Shown here piece after piece: positions 16,607 to 26,193 of a stretch of DNA of 64,000 nt. A program made the position numbers and the translations under genes. The notes below the pieces were generated by a model. That model saw nothing but the letters and a program-made list of their open reading frames with translations. It had not been told where the DNA came from and did no database searches. The DNA lies in NCBI RefSeq assembly GCF_025398315.1, contig NZ_JAODOQ010000001.1:4340001-4404000 (forward strand). The letters run 5' to 3'. The DNA comes from Shewanella phaeophyticola (GTDB lineage Bacteria > Pseudomonadota > Gammaproteobacteria > Enterobacterales > Shewanellaceae). Positions within the stretch are counted from its first letter, which is position 1, and the number at the start of each line of letters is the position of its first letter.

Positions 16607-17968
16607 TTAATCTTCTGAGCTGGTTTGATCTTCGTATTTACTCAGTTTATTGTACAAGGTTTTGACACTAATGCCGAGTTGTTTAGCTGTGTCATTTTTA
16701 TTGCCATCGGTTTGATCTAGTGCTTGATAAATGGCCACTTTCTCAAGTTCATCTAAACGCATACCTGCGGGGATTTGGACATCGTCTTCAGCTGATTCGC
16801 TCGATGGTTCTAGCGGGTTAATATTGATGTGGCTGACATCAATAATATCGTCGGCGAGAATATAAGCGCGTTCGATGGCATGCTTTAACTCTCGTACATT
16901 ACCTGGCCATTTTTGCTGTTGAATAAGCGCTAAGGCATCGTTGCTAAAGGTTTTGCTGAGCTTTTCTGCCGAGTTACGATAGGCCAAAAAGTGCTGAGCT
17001 AAGCCGCTTATGTCGTCGCCTCTGTCACGTAATGGCGGTACGCGAATTGGAAAGTGGGCTAAGCGAAAGTATAAGTCCTCGCGAAATTGTCCTTGCTCAA
17101 TAGCCTTGGCGGGGTCGCGGTTGGTGGCGGCCACGATGCGTACATTGGCCTTTTTGACCTTTTGGCTGCCCACTTGTCGATATTCGTTATTTTCAAGCAC
17201 CCGCAACAACTTCACTTGATGCTCGAGTGGCATTTCGGTGACTTCATCTAAAAATAGCGTGCCACCTTCAGCTTGTTCAAATACCCCTGAGTGATCTCGA
17301 TTTGCCCCTGTAAACGCACCTTTTACATGGCCAAATAACTCGCTGTCGACTAACTCTGGGCTTAATGCGCCGCAGTTAATGGCAATAAAAGGCTCGTTAA
17401 CTCGGCTGCTGGCTAAATGAATCGTATTTGCTACCAACTCTTTACCGGCTCCGCTTTCACCAATAATAAGCACATTGCTTTCGGTTACTGCCACCTTACG
17501 AGTGGTGCGATACAGTTTATGCATAGCGCGCGATGAACCCACAAGCAAACCGTATTGGTCTAGCTCGCTCGAAAAGGGTTGCTGCTTTTTGGTTGATTGC
17601 GAGACTAAATCCTGGGCAAAGTCTTCTAAGGTGTCGTCAATCAATGTCATGTCGTAGGGCTGACGGAAATGATACCCCGCGCCAGTTGCCATAAGCTTAT
17701 CGAGATTTGGGTTAGGTTTGCCTTCGCTTAAAAAGATAAATTCGATATCAGACATTAACGCACTGTTGGCGATGTCTAAATAGTCTTGTTGGCTTAAGTT
17801 GGCGAGCTCAATAATGGCGACATCGACAGCATTGTCTTCAAGCTGAGCTAACCAGGGTTGGTCGACGCTGCTCGCAATCTTATTAAAATGCTGGCTGGCT
17901 GAAAGTTGTAACAGCTGCGTTTGAGTTTGCGGCTGGCGCAAATGATAAAAAAGTACTGGACGACCCAT
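16607..17968 (-). CDS. Sigma-54-dependent transcriptional activator
   Basis: 453 residues. Residues 1-120 look like a receiver domain that has lost its phospho-acceptor: the usual Asp position reads VAIIELANLS. Residues ~140-370 are the AAA+ activator domain, with Walker A GESGAGKE (170-177), the sigma-54 contact loop GAFTGA, Walker B GGTLFLDEVTEMP and the arginine finger region LYFRLAHFPI. The C-terminus is a Fis-type helix-turn-helix (TDGNKNDTAKQLGISVKTLYNKL). GGGAG precedes the ATG. It therefore opens sigma-54 promoters but is probably controlled by a ligand or partner rather than by phosphorylation. Targets unknown. Confidence 0.88.
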   Translation of the reverse strand: MGRPVLFYHLRQPQTQTQLLQLSASQHFNKIASSVDQPWLAQLEDNAVDVAIIELANLSQQDYLDIANSALMSDIEFIFLSEGKPNPNLDKLMATGAGYHFRQPYDMTLIDDTLEDFAQDLVSQSTKKQQPFSSELDQYGLLVGSSRAMHKLYRTTRKVAVTESNVLIIGESGAGKELVANTIHLASSRVNEPFIAINCGALSPELVDSELFGHVKGAFTGANRDHSGVFEQAEGGTLFLDEVTEMPLEHQVKLLRVLENNEYRQVGSQKVKKANVRIVAATNRDPAKAIEQGQFREDLYFRLAHFPIRVPPLRDRGDDISGLAQHFLAYRNSAEKLSKTFSNDALALIQQQKWPGNVRELKHAIERAYILADDIIDVSHININPLEPSSESAEDDVQIPAGMRLDELEKVAIYQALDQTDGNKNDTAKQLGISVKTLYNKLSKYEDQTSSED

Positions 17969-18227
17969 GCCGATGTTACTCCCTGTCTATTAATAACCAC
18001 TGTAATCGGTGATGTAGATTTGACAATTAAAGGCGGTAATTTTTTCCTATTCGGCGTTTGTCCCGAGAACGTATTGCTAGCATAACAATTTAAAATCAAC
18101 AGTTTAATTAAACTTTGTCAATGTGTATGAATTATGCAAGTCATCATAATGACTCAATATTACATTCATTAGCAAGTCATCAAGCGGGCTAACGAACTCA
18201 GTTAGTCGATGATAAGGAGATAGAGCC

Positions 18228-18722
18228 TTGATTATAAAGCAATCACATAGTGTCACTCACGATGGCAGCGACTTATGGTTATTAAATGAAGCGATTGATT
18301 TATGCCAGGCGGGGCAGCAATTTTATGCACAAGCCACTAAAGGGGTCATTGATTACAATATTAAGCGCATATTTAGTCATATGGCAGAGGTAAGAAAAGG
18401 CATGTTAAGCCGTTTAACGGCGCTTTTTAAGCAAGTAGAACCGCGCTACCCGCAAGTAATCGACAGTATTGACCATTTAACACCGCCACTGAGCCCCTAT
18501 TATGCTGAGGCTGAAAAAGCCATCGCGCAAAACCGCATGACAAAAGCGATTAAGGTGCTGATTACCGCTGAGCAATATGTGTTAAGCCGCCTCAAGCTTG
18601 CCGCTAAGCGCGCGAATAGCCAACGTGTTACTAGGCAATTAGCAGAGGGTATTGCTTGGCTGCAAATCAGTTGTGACAGCATGAAAAACTTACCACTTAA
18701 CGAGTCGAGCCAATCGCCATGA
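18228..18722 (+). CDS. Predicted helical-bundle protein (PA2169/DUF2383-like)
   Basis: 164 residues, almost all helical, with the pattern LLNEAIDLCQAGQQFYAQATKGVIDYNIKRIFSHMAEVRKGMLSRLTALF, which resembles the four-helix PA2169/DUF2383 ferritin-like family. The TTG start has a clear AAGGAG 8 bp before it; no ATG suits. It is divergent from the sigma-54 regulator with a 260 bp AT-rich gap, so that protein may control it. The family call is tentative and the function unknown. Confidence 0.6.
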   Translation: MIIKQSHSVTHDGSDLWLLNEAIDLCQAGQQFYAQATKGVIDYNIKRIFSHMAEVRKGMLSRLTALFKQVEPRYPQVIDSIDHLTPPLSPYYAEAEKAIAQNRMTKAIKVLITAEQYVLSRLKLAAKRANSQRVTRQLAEGIAWLQISCDSMKNLPLNESSQSP

Positions 18723-18894
18723 AATTTTTACATCAAGTCGGTAAAAAAGTCCGAAATTAAGTCACTATTATTGAAAGGTTTTCACAAATATTAATGATAA
18801 ATCATTTTAAAACAGCAGCTTAATAAACTTGGCACAGTTCGCGCATTATCTAAGGTGTAATACAGGATTAACATTAACAATGGAGAATATCTTT

Positions 18895-19452
18895 ATGAAA
18901 AAGACGACATTATCAGTATTAACAAGCATTGTTCTTGGTTCAATGGCATTCACTGCAAACGCAGCTCAAGATTGGCAGGATGATGCAAAAGATGCATGGA
19001 TTGATGGTAAAGCTGAAACCACGTTATTGTTAAACACTAACCTTAACTCTTTTGATATTAATACCGACGTAACAGACGGCAACGTAACCTTAACCGGTAA
19101 AGTAAACAGCAGTGTTGATAAGGCACTGGCTGCAGAATTAGTCAAAAGTGTTGATGGCGTCAACGAGGTTAATAACGAATTAACCGTGATGAAACAACAT
19201 CATGATAAAGACCATGACAGCGAAACGTTAGCCGAAACTTTAACTGACTCAAAAGTGGCTACTGTGGTGAAAACCCGCTTATTATTTTCAACTGACATTT
19301 CGGGTACCGAAATTGATGTTGACGTTGAAAACGGCGTAGTCACTTTAGAAGGTACAGTATCAAGTGACGCTGAACGCGATTTAGCCTTAACTATTGCTAA
19401 AAATACCGACGACGTTAAAAAGGTTGTCGATGAATTACGCATTACTGGGTAA
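18895..19452 (+). CDS. Periplasmic double-BON-domain protein (OsmY-like)
   Basis: 185 residues. A Sec signal peptide (MKKTTLSVLTSIVLGSMAFTANA) is followed by two BON domains: residues ~35-95 (TTLLLNTNLNSFDINTDVTDGNVTLTGKVNS) and ~120-185 (TRLLFSTDISGTEIDVDVENGVVTLEGTVSS), joined by a His/Asp-rich linker. The ATG at 18895 has GGAG before it; an upstream in-frame extension would bury the signal peptide. OsmY-like proteins bind phospholipids and protect the periplasm under osmotic or envelope stress. It ends at a clear terminator. Confidence 0.88.
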   Translation: MKKTTLSVLTSIVLGSMAFTANAAQDWQDDAKDAWIDGKAETTLLLNTNLNSFDINTDVTDGNVTLTGKVNSSVDKALAAELVKSVDGVNEVNNELTVMKQHHDKDHDSETLAETLTDSKVATVVKTRLLFSTDISGTEIDVDVENGVVTLEGTVSSDAERDLALTIAKNTDDVKKVVDELRITG

Positions 19453-19475
19453 TCGTGATTGATTAGCGTACTATT

Positions 19476-19499
19476 AACCAGCCTGCGGGCTGGTTTTTT
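19476..19499 (+). terminator. Rho-independent terminator after the BON protein
   Basis: AACCAGCC-TGC-GGGCTGGTT followed by TTTT; compact and strong. Confidence 0.85.
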
Positions 19500-19531
19500 A
19501 ATGGGGTCACTTTTAATGGGGGAGCAATGAT

Positions 19532-19801
19532 ATGCATGATGACAAAATAAGCCGTGGTTATTTGGCGCTATCATCGAGATATTTACCCGGCCTAGTTGTG
19601 GCAATGAGTGTGTTGTTAAGCGGATGCAGTAGCGTGTTATGCCAGGCACAAACAGATAAAGCGACCGATCCTTTAAGCCAATATGACCAGCAAAAACAAT
19701 GTGAGCAATTGGTTAATCAACACATCGATGATGAACGTCGCCAGCAGCGTGCAGACACCCAACAACTGCTCGATGAGTCTATTAAGCAAAACACCCACTA
19801 A
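19532..19801 (+). CDS. Small predicted lipoprotein
   Basis: 89 residues with a long N-region, a hydrophobic stretch and lipobox LLSGC (Cys34), then a charged Gln/Asp-rich tail (QQKQCEQLVNQHIDDERRQQRADTQQLL). GGGGGAG lies 7 bp before the ATG. It follows the BON protein terminator. No family recognised. A stretch of about 270 bp after it holds only the promoter and operator of the next TetR gene. Confidence 0.65.
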   Translation: MHDDKISRGYLALSSRYLPGLVVAMSVLLSGCSSVLCQAQTDKATDPLSQYDQQKQCEQLVNQHIDDERRQQRADTQQLLDESIKQNTH

Positions 19802-20020
19802 TTATTCTCCCGCGGCTCACTCTCTGTTACTTGCTGTGTTGCTAATTACTGTTGTGAAATGTTGAGCCACAACTCATTGGCCGACTTTTTACTTAATCTG
19901 AATTCAGGTTATTTAGCTCCTTTTTAGGTCAACTCCCTTTACGCTAACCTCACTAATGTCTTTGCCTTTTAGTGCTTTTTATCTGCATCGAGCTCCCATG
20001 TTATCGGTAAACCGGAAACA

Positions 20021-20039
20021 AATAGACGACTGGTCTATT
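20021..20039. promoter_or_regulatory. Dyad operator before the TetR gene
   Basis: AATAGAC-GACTG-GTCTATT is a perfect 7+7 dyad 34 bp before the regulator start. It resembles operators of TetR regulators that repress themselves (TAGAC...GTCTA, as for NemR/AcuR-type proteins). Confidence 0.7.
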
Positions 20040-20072
20040 TTTGTTTATTGTAGCGAGCAAAATGGAGAGCTT

Positions 20073-20657
20073 ATGAACAAAAATACCACCAGTAAACAGT
20101 CAATTTGCGCCGTCGGTGAAAAGCTATTTGCTTTACATGGATACAGCGCCGTGGGGATTAAACTTATTTTGGATGAAGTGGGCATTCCTAAAGGCTCGTT
20201 TTATCACTACTTTGCCAGTAAAGAAGCCTTTGCCGCTGAAGTCGCGCAATATTATTTTGACCACCGTATCGCCCCGATAGCCATGGATCCTAATGCTAAT
20301 TTTAAAGCCAATATCACAGCGGTATTGAGCGGTTATCATCAACTGATCGATTTTTTGTTTAGTGACAGTCAACCCCGTGGGTGCTTAATGGGCAACTTAA
20401 TGGTTGAAGTGAATCCGAAAATGACCTTGTTACATCAAACACTTAATCAACTGTTTGACCAGTGGTTGAATCTGTTTAACGCGCTTATTGAACAAGGTCA
20501 GCAGCAAGGATTTATTAAAACAGACATGAATGCCAGTGTATTATCGAACGTTTTTTGGTCAAATTGGCAAGGGACTATGCTACGCTGTCAAATTAAAGCA
20601 GATAAAACTGCAGCAAAACGCGCCATAGTGCAATGTATGCAACTGATTACTCGTTAG
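20073..20657 (+). CDS. TetR-family transcriptional regulator
   Basis: 194 residues. The N-terminal helix-turn-helix reads CAVGEKLFALHGYSAVGIKLILDEVGIPKGSFYHYFASKEAF, and residues 50-190 form the ligand domain with the conserved GCLMGNL motif of the AcuR/NemR branch. ATG 20073 has GGAG 8 bp before it and starts the HTH correctly; an upstream extension would run through the operator at 20021. Members of this branch answer to reactive electrophiles or acrylate, but no target gene sits next to it here. Confidence 0.85.
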   Translation: MNKNTTSKQSICAVGEKLFALHGYSAVGIKLILDEVGIPKGSFYHYFASKEAFAAEVAQYYFDHRIAPIAMDPNANFKANITAVLSGYHQLIDFLFSDSQPRGCLMGNLMVEVNPKMTLLHQTLNQLFDQWLNLFNALIEQGQQQGFIKTDMNASVLSNVFWSNWQGTMLRCQIKADKTAAKRAIVQCMQLITR

Positions 20658-20741
20658 ATTAAGCTTGATATCATTACTCAGTGGTTTATGACGTATTTTG
20701 TTATTTAAAGGTCTTTATATTTCGGTGATTTTTTTCGGGTC

Positions 20742-21310
20742 TTGGAGTGGGTCGAATTGGCTAAAGGATTATATAGTGTTGTATTAATGGTGTTGCTGTC
20801 TGCGTGTGCGTCTAACCCGCCAGTGGTTGTCGCCCCTAAGCCTGTGGTGGTGCCACCTATGCTTAAGCCGCAACCGCCTAAGTGGAGCGAGTCAAGCTTA
20901 CTCAGTTTTCATGACCAATGGAAAGGCACGCCTTACCGGTTAGGCGGCTTAAGCCGTAACGGTATTGATTGTTCTGGTTTTGTATACTTGGCCTATCTTG
21001 ATATTGTGGGCGACAAACTACCGCGCACGGTTAATGCTCAACGAACTTTAGGTAAAGATGTCCCACGAAATCAATTAATCATTGGTGATTTAGTTTTTTT
21101 AAAACCGGTAGAACAACTCGCCATGTGGGCATTTACATGGGGCAGGACAACTTTTTACATGCTTCTACCAAAAAAGGTGTGAAAATATCTAGCTTAAATA
21201 ATGTTTATTGGAAGCCTCGTTATTGGTTTGCCAAGCGCTTAAAGCACCCAACTGAACAACAAAATATGTCGTTAGCGAGTTTAGTTGATTACGCCCAGTA
21301 TCAAGATTAA
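20742..21310 (+). pseudogene. NlpC/P60 lipoprotein peptidase, frameshifted
   Basis: A lipoprotein signal with lipobox (VLLSACAS) and a Pro/Val-rich linker leads into an NlpC/P60 domain: GTPYRLGGLSRNGIDCSGFVYLAY carries the catalytic Cys, and RHVGIYMGQDNFLHAS the catalytic His. The two parts are in different frames; the break is a T7 run at 21094-21100, where T8 would give FKTGRTTRHVGIYMG. The start is probably TTG 20757, with GGAG upstream, not the TTG at 20742. Such enzymes cut peptidoglycan peptide cross-links. A homopolymer miscount is the likely reason for the break. Confidence 0.8.
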
Positions 21311-21336
21311 TCGTGAGCTGCATTTTAGATAGATAT

Positions 21337-21369
21337 AAAAAAGGTAAACCGCAAGGTTTACCTTTTTTG
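21337..21369. terminator. Bidirectional terminator
   Basis: AAAAAAGGTAAACC-GCAA-GGTTTACCTTTTTT is A-rich on one side and T-rich on the other, so it can stop both the NlpC gene and the leftward RND operon. Confidence 0.85.
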
Positions 21370-21397
21370 CTTGTCAGCTTAATGGCTTAGCTAACGA

Positions 21398-24300
21398 TTA
21401 TGCTGCTACTGTTTTTGCGCGTTTTGCTAATGCGTAGTAAAACAGCGGCGTGAGCAGTAGACCAAATATGGTCACACCAATCATACCGGCAAACACTGCT
21501 ACACCAATGGCTTGACGCATTTCTGACCCCGATCCACTCGAGAACACCATAGGCACTACACCCATAATAAAGGCGATAGAAGTCATTAGAATAGGGCGTA
21601 AACGTAATCTACCCGCTTCAAGAATGGCCTCTAATGGTGATAGACCTTCATCCTGCAGTTCTTTAGCAAACTCAACAATCAAGATAGCGTTCTTGGTGGC
21701 CAGCCCTACAAGAACGATCAGCCCAATTTGAGTAAAGATGTTGTTGTCGCCACCGAAAAGTAATACCCCGCTTAATGCTGACAATAAGGTCATCGGAATA
21801 ATTAAGATAATCGCTAATGGTAAGCTTAAGCTTTCATACTGAGCAGCCAACACCATAAACACTAATAAAATGATCAGTGGGAAAATATATGCACCTGCAT
21901 TACCCGCCAAAATCTGTTGATAAGTAATATCAGTCCACTCGTAGCTCATTCCATTAGGCAAGGTTTCAGCCAAAATTTTCTCAATTGCAGCTTGCGCTTC
22001 ACCACTGCTAAAGCCTGGCGCAGCACCGCCATTTATCTCTGCTGTTGTGAAGCCGTTATAGTGCATAACACGGTCTGATCCCGCAACATTAGCAATGTTT
22101 ATAAATGAGCCTATAGGCACCATTTCACCTTGGATGTTACGAACTTTTAATTGAGATATTTGTTCTGGTGTTTGTCTAAACTGCTCATCTGCTTGCACTT
22201 TTACTTGATAAGTACGACCAAACTGATTGAAGTCGTTAGCGTACACAGAACCTAAATAGCCCTCTAATGTCGAAAATAGTTCGTCCAATGACACCGATTG
22301 CTGTTTAGCTTTAGTACGGTCGATGTCAACTTCAAGTTGCGGTACATTGACTTGATACCCAGAGAAAATCCCCGCCAACTCAGGTGTTGCTCTGGCTTTT
22401 TGTACCACTTGCATAGTGACTTTATACAATTCTTCATAGCCATAGTTTGCTCTATCTTGAATCTGTAATTTAAAGCCACCAATAGTCCCTAAACCGCGTA
22501 CTGGTGGTGGTGGAAATATGGCAATAAATGCACCATCAATGGCGGCAAATTTTTGGTTTAATGCCGCAGCAATAGCCCCTGCTGATAACGATGGATCTTT
22601 ACGGTCGGCAAAGTCATCTAGTGGGGTAAACAAAATTGCGCTGTTAGTGCTGTTAGTAAAGCCGTTAATGCTTAAGCCTGGAAACGCCACTGCATGTGCA
22701 ACTCCCGGTTGCTCTAGCGCAATCCCTGCCATTTGTTTCACGATGGCTTCGGTGCGATCAAGCGATGCCGCGTCGGGTAATTGTGCAAAGGCAATTAAGT
22801 ACTGCTTGTCTTGCCCAGGTACGTAACCCGTTGGCGTGCTGGCAAACTGTAAGCCCGTTAAGCCAACTAAGCCGATATACAGCACGCCGGCAACTACACC
22901 AAAACGAATGACTTTTTTTACTACCCAACCATAACCGTCTGATAAGCGCGCAAAGAAACGGTTAAAAGGAGTAAATAACCAACCGCCAAGCATTTTATCC
23001 ATGCCGCGGGTAAGGAAGTCTTGTTTATCGTCATGGCTTTTAAGCAATAATGCCGATAATGCAGGGCTTAAGGTTAGTGAGTTTATTGCCGAAATAAAAG
23101 TAGATATGGTAATGGTTAAGGCAAATTGTTTATAAAATTGGCCTGTTAAACCTGACATAAATGCCGTTGGAATAAATACCGCGGCTAGCACCAGTGTGGT
23201 AGCGATAATCGGACCGGTCACTTCTTTCATGGCTTTTTGTGTTGCCGCTAAAGGTGATAAGCCTTCTTCGATATTACGCTCAACGTTTTCGACTACAACG
23301 ATGGCGTCATCGACCACAATACCGATGGCAAGCACTAAACCAAACAGTGATAAAGCATTAAGCGAAAAGCCCATTAAGTGCATAAAGGCAAAAGTACCCA
23401 CAAGTGATACAGGTACTGCCACTAATGGAATAATTGAGGCGCGCCAGGTTTGTAAAAACAGCACCACAACCAATACCACCAGTAAAATGGCTTCTAGTAA
23501 GGTTTTAACTACAGCTTCAATCGAGCCGCGTACGAATACCGTTGGGTCATATACGATGTCGTAGGTTAGGCCTTCAGGGAAAGATGCTGATAGCTCTTTC
23601 ATTTTGGCTCGTACATCATCAGAAATTTGAATCGCATTCGAACCTGATGCTTGGAACACTGGTAGTGCTGCAGCGTCTTTATTGTCTAACATAGAACGTA
23701 ATGCGTAACTTGCAGCGCCTAATTCAATGCGGGCGACATCTTTTAAACGGGTAATTTGTCCCTGCTCGCCCACGTTAATGATTATTTGTTCAAATTCTTC
23801 AACTTCAGTTAAACGACCTTTAATATTGATCAGTAATTGAAAGTCACTAGTGCCACTAGGTTGAGCACCTAAACTGCCTGCTGCCGCTTGTTGGTTTTGC
23901 TCGCGAATGGCTGCAACGACATTATTAGGAGACATTCCAAGTGTTGCCAATTTATTGGGGTCTAACCACACTCGCATGCTGTAGTCACCCGCGCCAAATA
24001 CGCGCACAGCACCCACACCATTAATTCGCGCAAGTTCATCTTTGACTTTTAACACCGCGTAGTTGGACAAATACAACATGTCATAACGCTTATCTGGTGA
24101 GGTTAAATGCACCACCATGGTTAAGTCTGGAGACGATTTCTCGGTCACAATCCCCAAGCGTTGTACTTCTTCTGGTAAGCGCGGTTTTGCGCGTTCAACA
24201 CGGCTTTGTACCTGGGTTTGGGCTAAATCAACATCGGTACCAATGGCAAAGGTAATGGTTAATGTCATGCGGCCATCGGAGGTGGCTTGAGATGACATGT

Positions 24301-24532
24301 AAAGCATGTTTTCAACGCCGTTAATTTCTTGTTCCAGCGGTGATGCAACCGTTTCGGCAATGACTTTCGGATTGGCGCCAGGGTAGTTAGCAGTAACAAC
24401 AATTGTTGGCGGCACAACTTCAGGGTATTCAGTGATCGGTAATTGCCAAACTGCTATAGCGCCACAAATAAAAAATAATAACGACAAAACCGCAGCAAAA
24501 ATCGGTCTTTTAATGAAAAATTGAGACAACAT
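21398..24532 (-). CDS. RND multidrug efflux pump, inner-membrane subunit (MexF/OqxB-like HAE1)
   Basis: 1044 residues beginning MLSQFFIKRPIFAAVLSLLFFICGAIA (the standard HAE1 start). Twelve membrane segments with two large periplasmic loops; the TM4 proton relay LAIGIVVDDAIVVVENVERN carries the paired Asp; porter motif NYPGANPKVIAETVASPLEQEINGVENMLYMSSQ and IVTEKSSPDL are of the MexF/OqxB branch. It takes up drugs or hydrophobic compounds from the periplasm and exports them by proton antiport through an outer-membrane channel that is not encoded here. It follows the fusion-protein gene by ten bases. Confidence 0.93.
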   Translation of the reverse strand: MLSQFFIKRPIFAAVLSLLFFICGAIAVWQLPITEYPEVVPPTIVVTANYPGANPKVIAETVASPLEQEINGVENMLYMSSQATSDGRMTLTITFAIGTDVDLAQTQVQSRVERAKPRLPEEVQRLGIVTEKSSPDLTMVVHLTSPDKRYDMLYLSNYAVLKVKDELARINGVGAVRVFGAGDYSMRVWLDPNKLATLGMSPNNVVAAIREQNQQAAAGSLGAQPSGTSDFQLLINIKGRLTEVEEFEQIIINVGEQGQITRLKDVARIELGAASYALRSMLDNKDAAALPVFQASGSNAIQISDDVRAKMKELSASFPEGLTYDIVYDPTVFVRGSIEAVVKTLLEAILLVVLVVVLFLQTWRASIIPLVAVPVSLVGTFAFMHLMGFSLNALSLFGLVLAIGIVVDDAIVVVENVERNIEEGLSPLAATQKAMKEVTGPIIATTLVLAAVFIPTAFMSGLTGQFYKQFALTITISTFISAINSLTLSPALSALLLKSHDDKQDFLTRGMDKMLGGWLFTPFNRFFARLSDGYGWVVKKVIRFGVVAGVLYIGLVGLTGLQFASTPTGYVPGQDKQYLIAFAQLPDAASLDRTEAIVKQMAGIALEQPGVAHAVAFPGLSINGFTNSTNSAILFTPLDDFADRKDPSLSAGAIAAALNQKFAAIDGAFIAIFPPPPVRGLGTIGGFKLQIQDRANYGYEELYKVTMQVVQKARATPELAGIFSGYQVNVPQLEVDIDRTKAKQQSVSLDELFSTLEGYLGSVYANDFNQFGRTYQVKVQADEQFRQTPEQISQLKVRNIQGEMVPIGSFINIANVAGSDRVMHYNGFTTAEINGGAAPGFSSGEAQAAIEKILAETLPNGMSYEWTDITYQQILAGNAGAYIFPLIILLVFMVLAAQYESLSLPLAIILIIPMTLLSALSGVLLFGGDNNIFTQIGLIVLVGLATKNAILIVEFAKELQDEGLSPLEAILEAGRLRLRPILMTSIAFIMGVVPMVFSSGSGSEMRQAIGVAVFAGMIGVTIFGLLLTPLFYYALAKRAKTVAA

Positions 24533-24542
24533 TGTGTATTCC

Positions 24543-25781
24543 TTAGCCTTGACTAGCATCATCAATAATTTGTGCTGTGAGTGGCTGATTATCAAATAGC
24601 AATTGTGCTTGGTGCAGCGCTTCTATTTGGCTGCTATCAGCCATATCGGTCAATTTAGGGGTAATGGTTACACTAGGACGTACTTTTTGCAGACTGTTAA
24701 CCACAATTTTGTCGTCTGGCTGTAAACCTGCAGTAATAATGCGTAAACCTTGAATTTTCTCGCCTAAAGTTACGCCGCGATATTCAAGGGTGTTTTGCTC
24801 GTTTACTATTAATACATACTTGTTGTTTAGGTCAGTAAAAATGGCTTTGTCATCAATTAAAATGCCTTGATATGAAGCACTACCAGCAATGCTGACACGA
24901 GCAAATAGGCCTGGTATTAATAGATTGTCAGGGTTAGAAAATGTAGCGCGTACCCGGATAGTACCTGTTTGCTGATTGACTGTGTTATCAACAAAATCGA
25001 TCACACCTTGATGAGTAAACTCGGTTTCATTGGCGAGAGCCATTAATACTGTGTTGTTACCTGAGCGTGGATCCTGGCGCTTATTTTCGCCCGATAGCGA
25101 AGCATATTTAAGGTACGTTTGCTCGTCGATATCAAAGTAGGCATGCATATTTGCCGTTGAAACCAAGCTGGTGAGCTGGGTTTGTCCCGCTGTTACATAG
25201 TTACCTGCGGTTTCGTTGGCGTAAGACACGCGGCCAGAAATGGGCGCGGTAACCTGAGCGTATTCAAGGTTTAATTTTGCGCTGGTTAATGCCGCTTTTA
25301 CTGAGGCCACTGCCGCTGCGGTTTGGTGCATTGTGCTACGGCGAGTGTCAATTAACTCTTCTGATACTGCTTGTTGATTAAACAATTTATTGGCACGGTC
25401 AAAGTCGTTTTTAGCCAGTTCATGTGCCGAGTTTGCACTGGTGAGTTCAGCTTGAAGACGCTCCACTTCTGCAGTAAAGACTTTGGCGTCAATGGTAAAC
25501 AGCACATCGCCTTTGTTTACGAGTGCACCTTCTGTAAAGTTTACCGACTCAATGTAACCCGAAACGCGCGGTACCAGGGTGACTTCTTCTGGAGCTTGTA
25601 GGCGTCCGGTAAATTGATCCCATTCGGTAATGCGCTCGTGCAATACGTTAGCAACATTCACTTCAGGGGCGGCAGGTGCAGCACCAGCTTGTTGTGCTGC
25701 AGGTTGTTGCCCACAAGCCACTAGCAGTACTGCCATTAGGCTGACTAACAAAGTAGATTGAATTGATTTAAACATAGTCAT
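24543..25781 (-). CDS. RND efflux periplasmic adaptor (membrane fusion) lipoprotein
   Basis: 412 residues: lipobox LLVAC (Cys23) then an Ala/Gln-rich linker; lipoyl-type half domains PRVSGYIESVNFTEGALVNKGDVLFTID and APISGRVSYANETAGNYV; an alpha-helical hairpin with heptads (VERLQAELTSANSAHELAKNDFDRANKLFNQQAVSEELID) and the beta-barrel DIDEQTYLKYASL. GAGGA lies 7 bp before the ATG at 25781. It links the RND pump to an outer-membrane channel of the TolC type. It forms a two-gene operon with the pump and is divergent from a TetR repressor. Confidence 0.93.
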   Translation of the reverse strand: MTMFKSIQSTLLVSLMAVLLVACGQQPAAQQAGAAPAAPEVNVANVLHERITEWDQFTGRLQAPEEVTLVPRVSGYIESVNFTEGALVNKGDVLFTIDAKVFTAEVERLQAELTSANSAHELAKNDFDRANKLFNQQAVSEELIDTRRSTMHQTAAAVASVKAALTSAKLNLEYAQVTAPISGRVSYANETAGNYVTAGQTQLTSLVSTANMHAYFDIDEQTYLKYASLSGENKRQDPRSGNNTVLMALANETEFTHQGVIDFVDNTVNQQTGTIRVRATFSNPDNLLIPGLFARVSIAGSASYQGILIDDKAIFTDLNNKYVLIVNEQNTLEYRGVTLGEKIQGLRIITAGLQPDDKIVVNSLQKVRPSVTITPKLTDMADSSQIEALHQAQLLFDNQPLTAQIIDDASQG

Positions 25782-25863
25782 GTTGCTGTCCTCTAATCAA
25801 TAGCGTTTATGTCATTTAACAGGCTATTGGTTGCGTTACTTTTTTGTCTGTGGCTAGGTTTTG

Positions 25864-25947
25864 TACCGGTTGGTATAAATTGTTCTGTACCGAACGGTAA
25901 TATATAGATTAAAATACCCTTGTCAATGCGTTTTGTACCGATGGGTA
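25864..25947. promoter_or_regulatory. Three TACCG-NN-GGTA operators in the efflux promoter
   Basis: TACCGGTTGGTA (25864-25875), TACCGAACGGTA (25888-25899) and TACCGATGGGTA (25936-25947) share the pattern TACCGNNNGGTA. Their starts are 24 and 48 bp apart. They lie between the efflux genes and the divergent TetR gene, on the efflux side, and are the obvious repressor sites. Confidence 0.8.
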
Positions 25948-26193
25948 TCAAATTATTTTGACCAGGCGTTCAATTAGCTGATTGTTAAGCCAAGAATACA
26001 GTGGAATAGCGTGATTAATTGCAATGAAATAGCGTTTATTAATGCTTGAAGGGTAGTCTAAGTAGTGACTAGCCTGTATGTTATTAACTTTATTGGGGTT
26101 AATTCTATGTTAAAATATGCGGGTTATTGATCATAAAAAATTCTGTTTAAGATTATGATAAATATAGGTTCGTTAATGTAAGAGGTACTGTTT

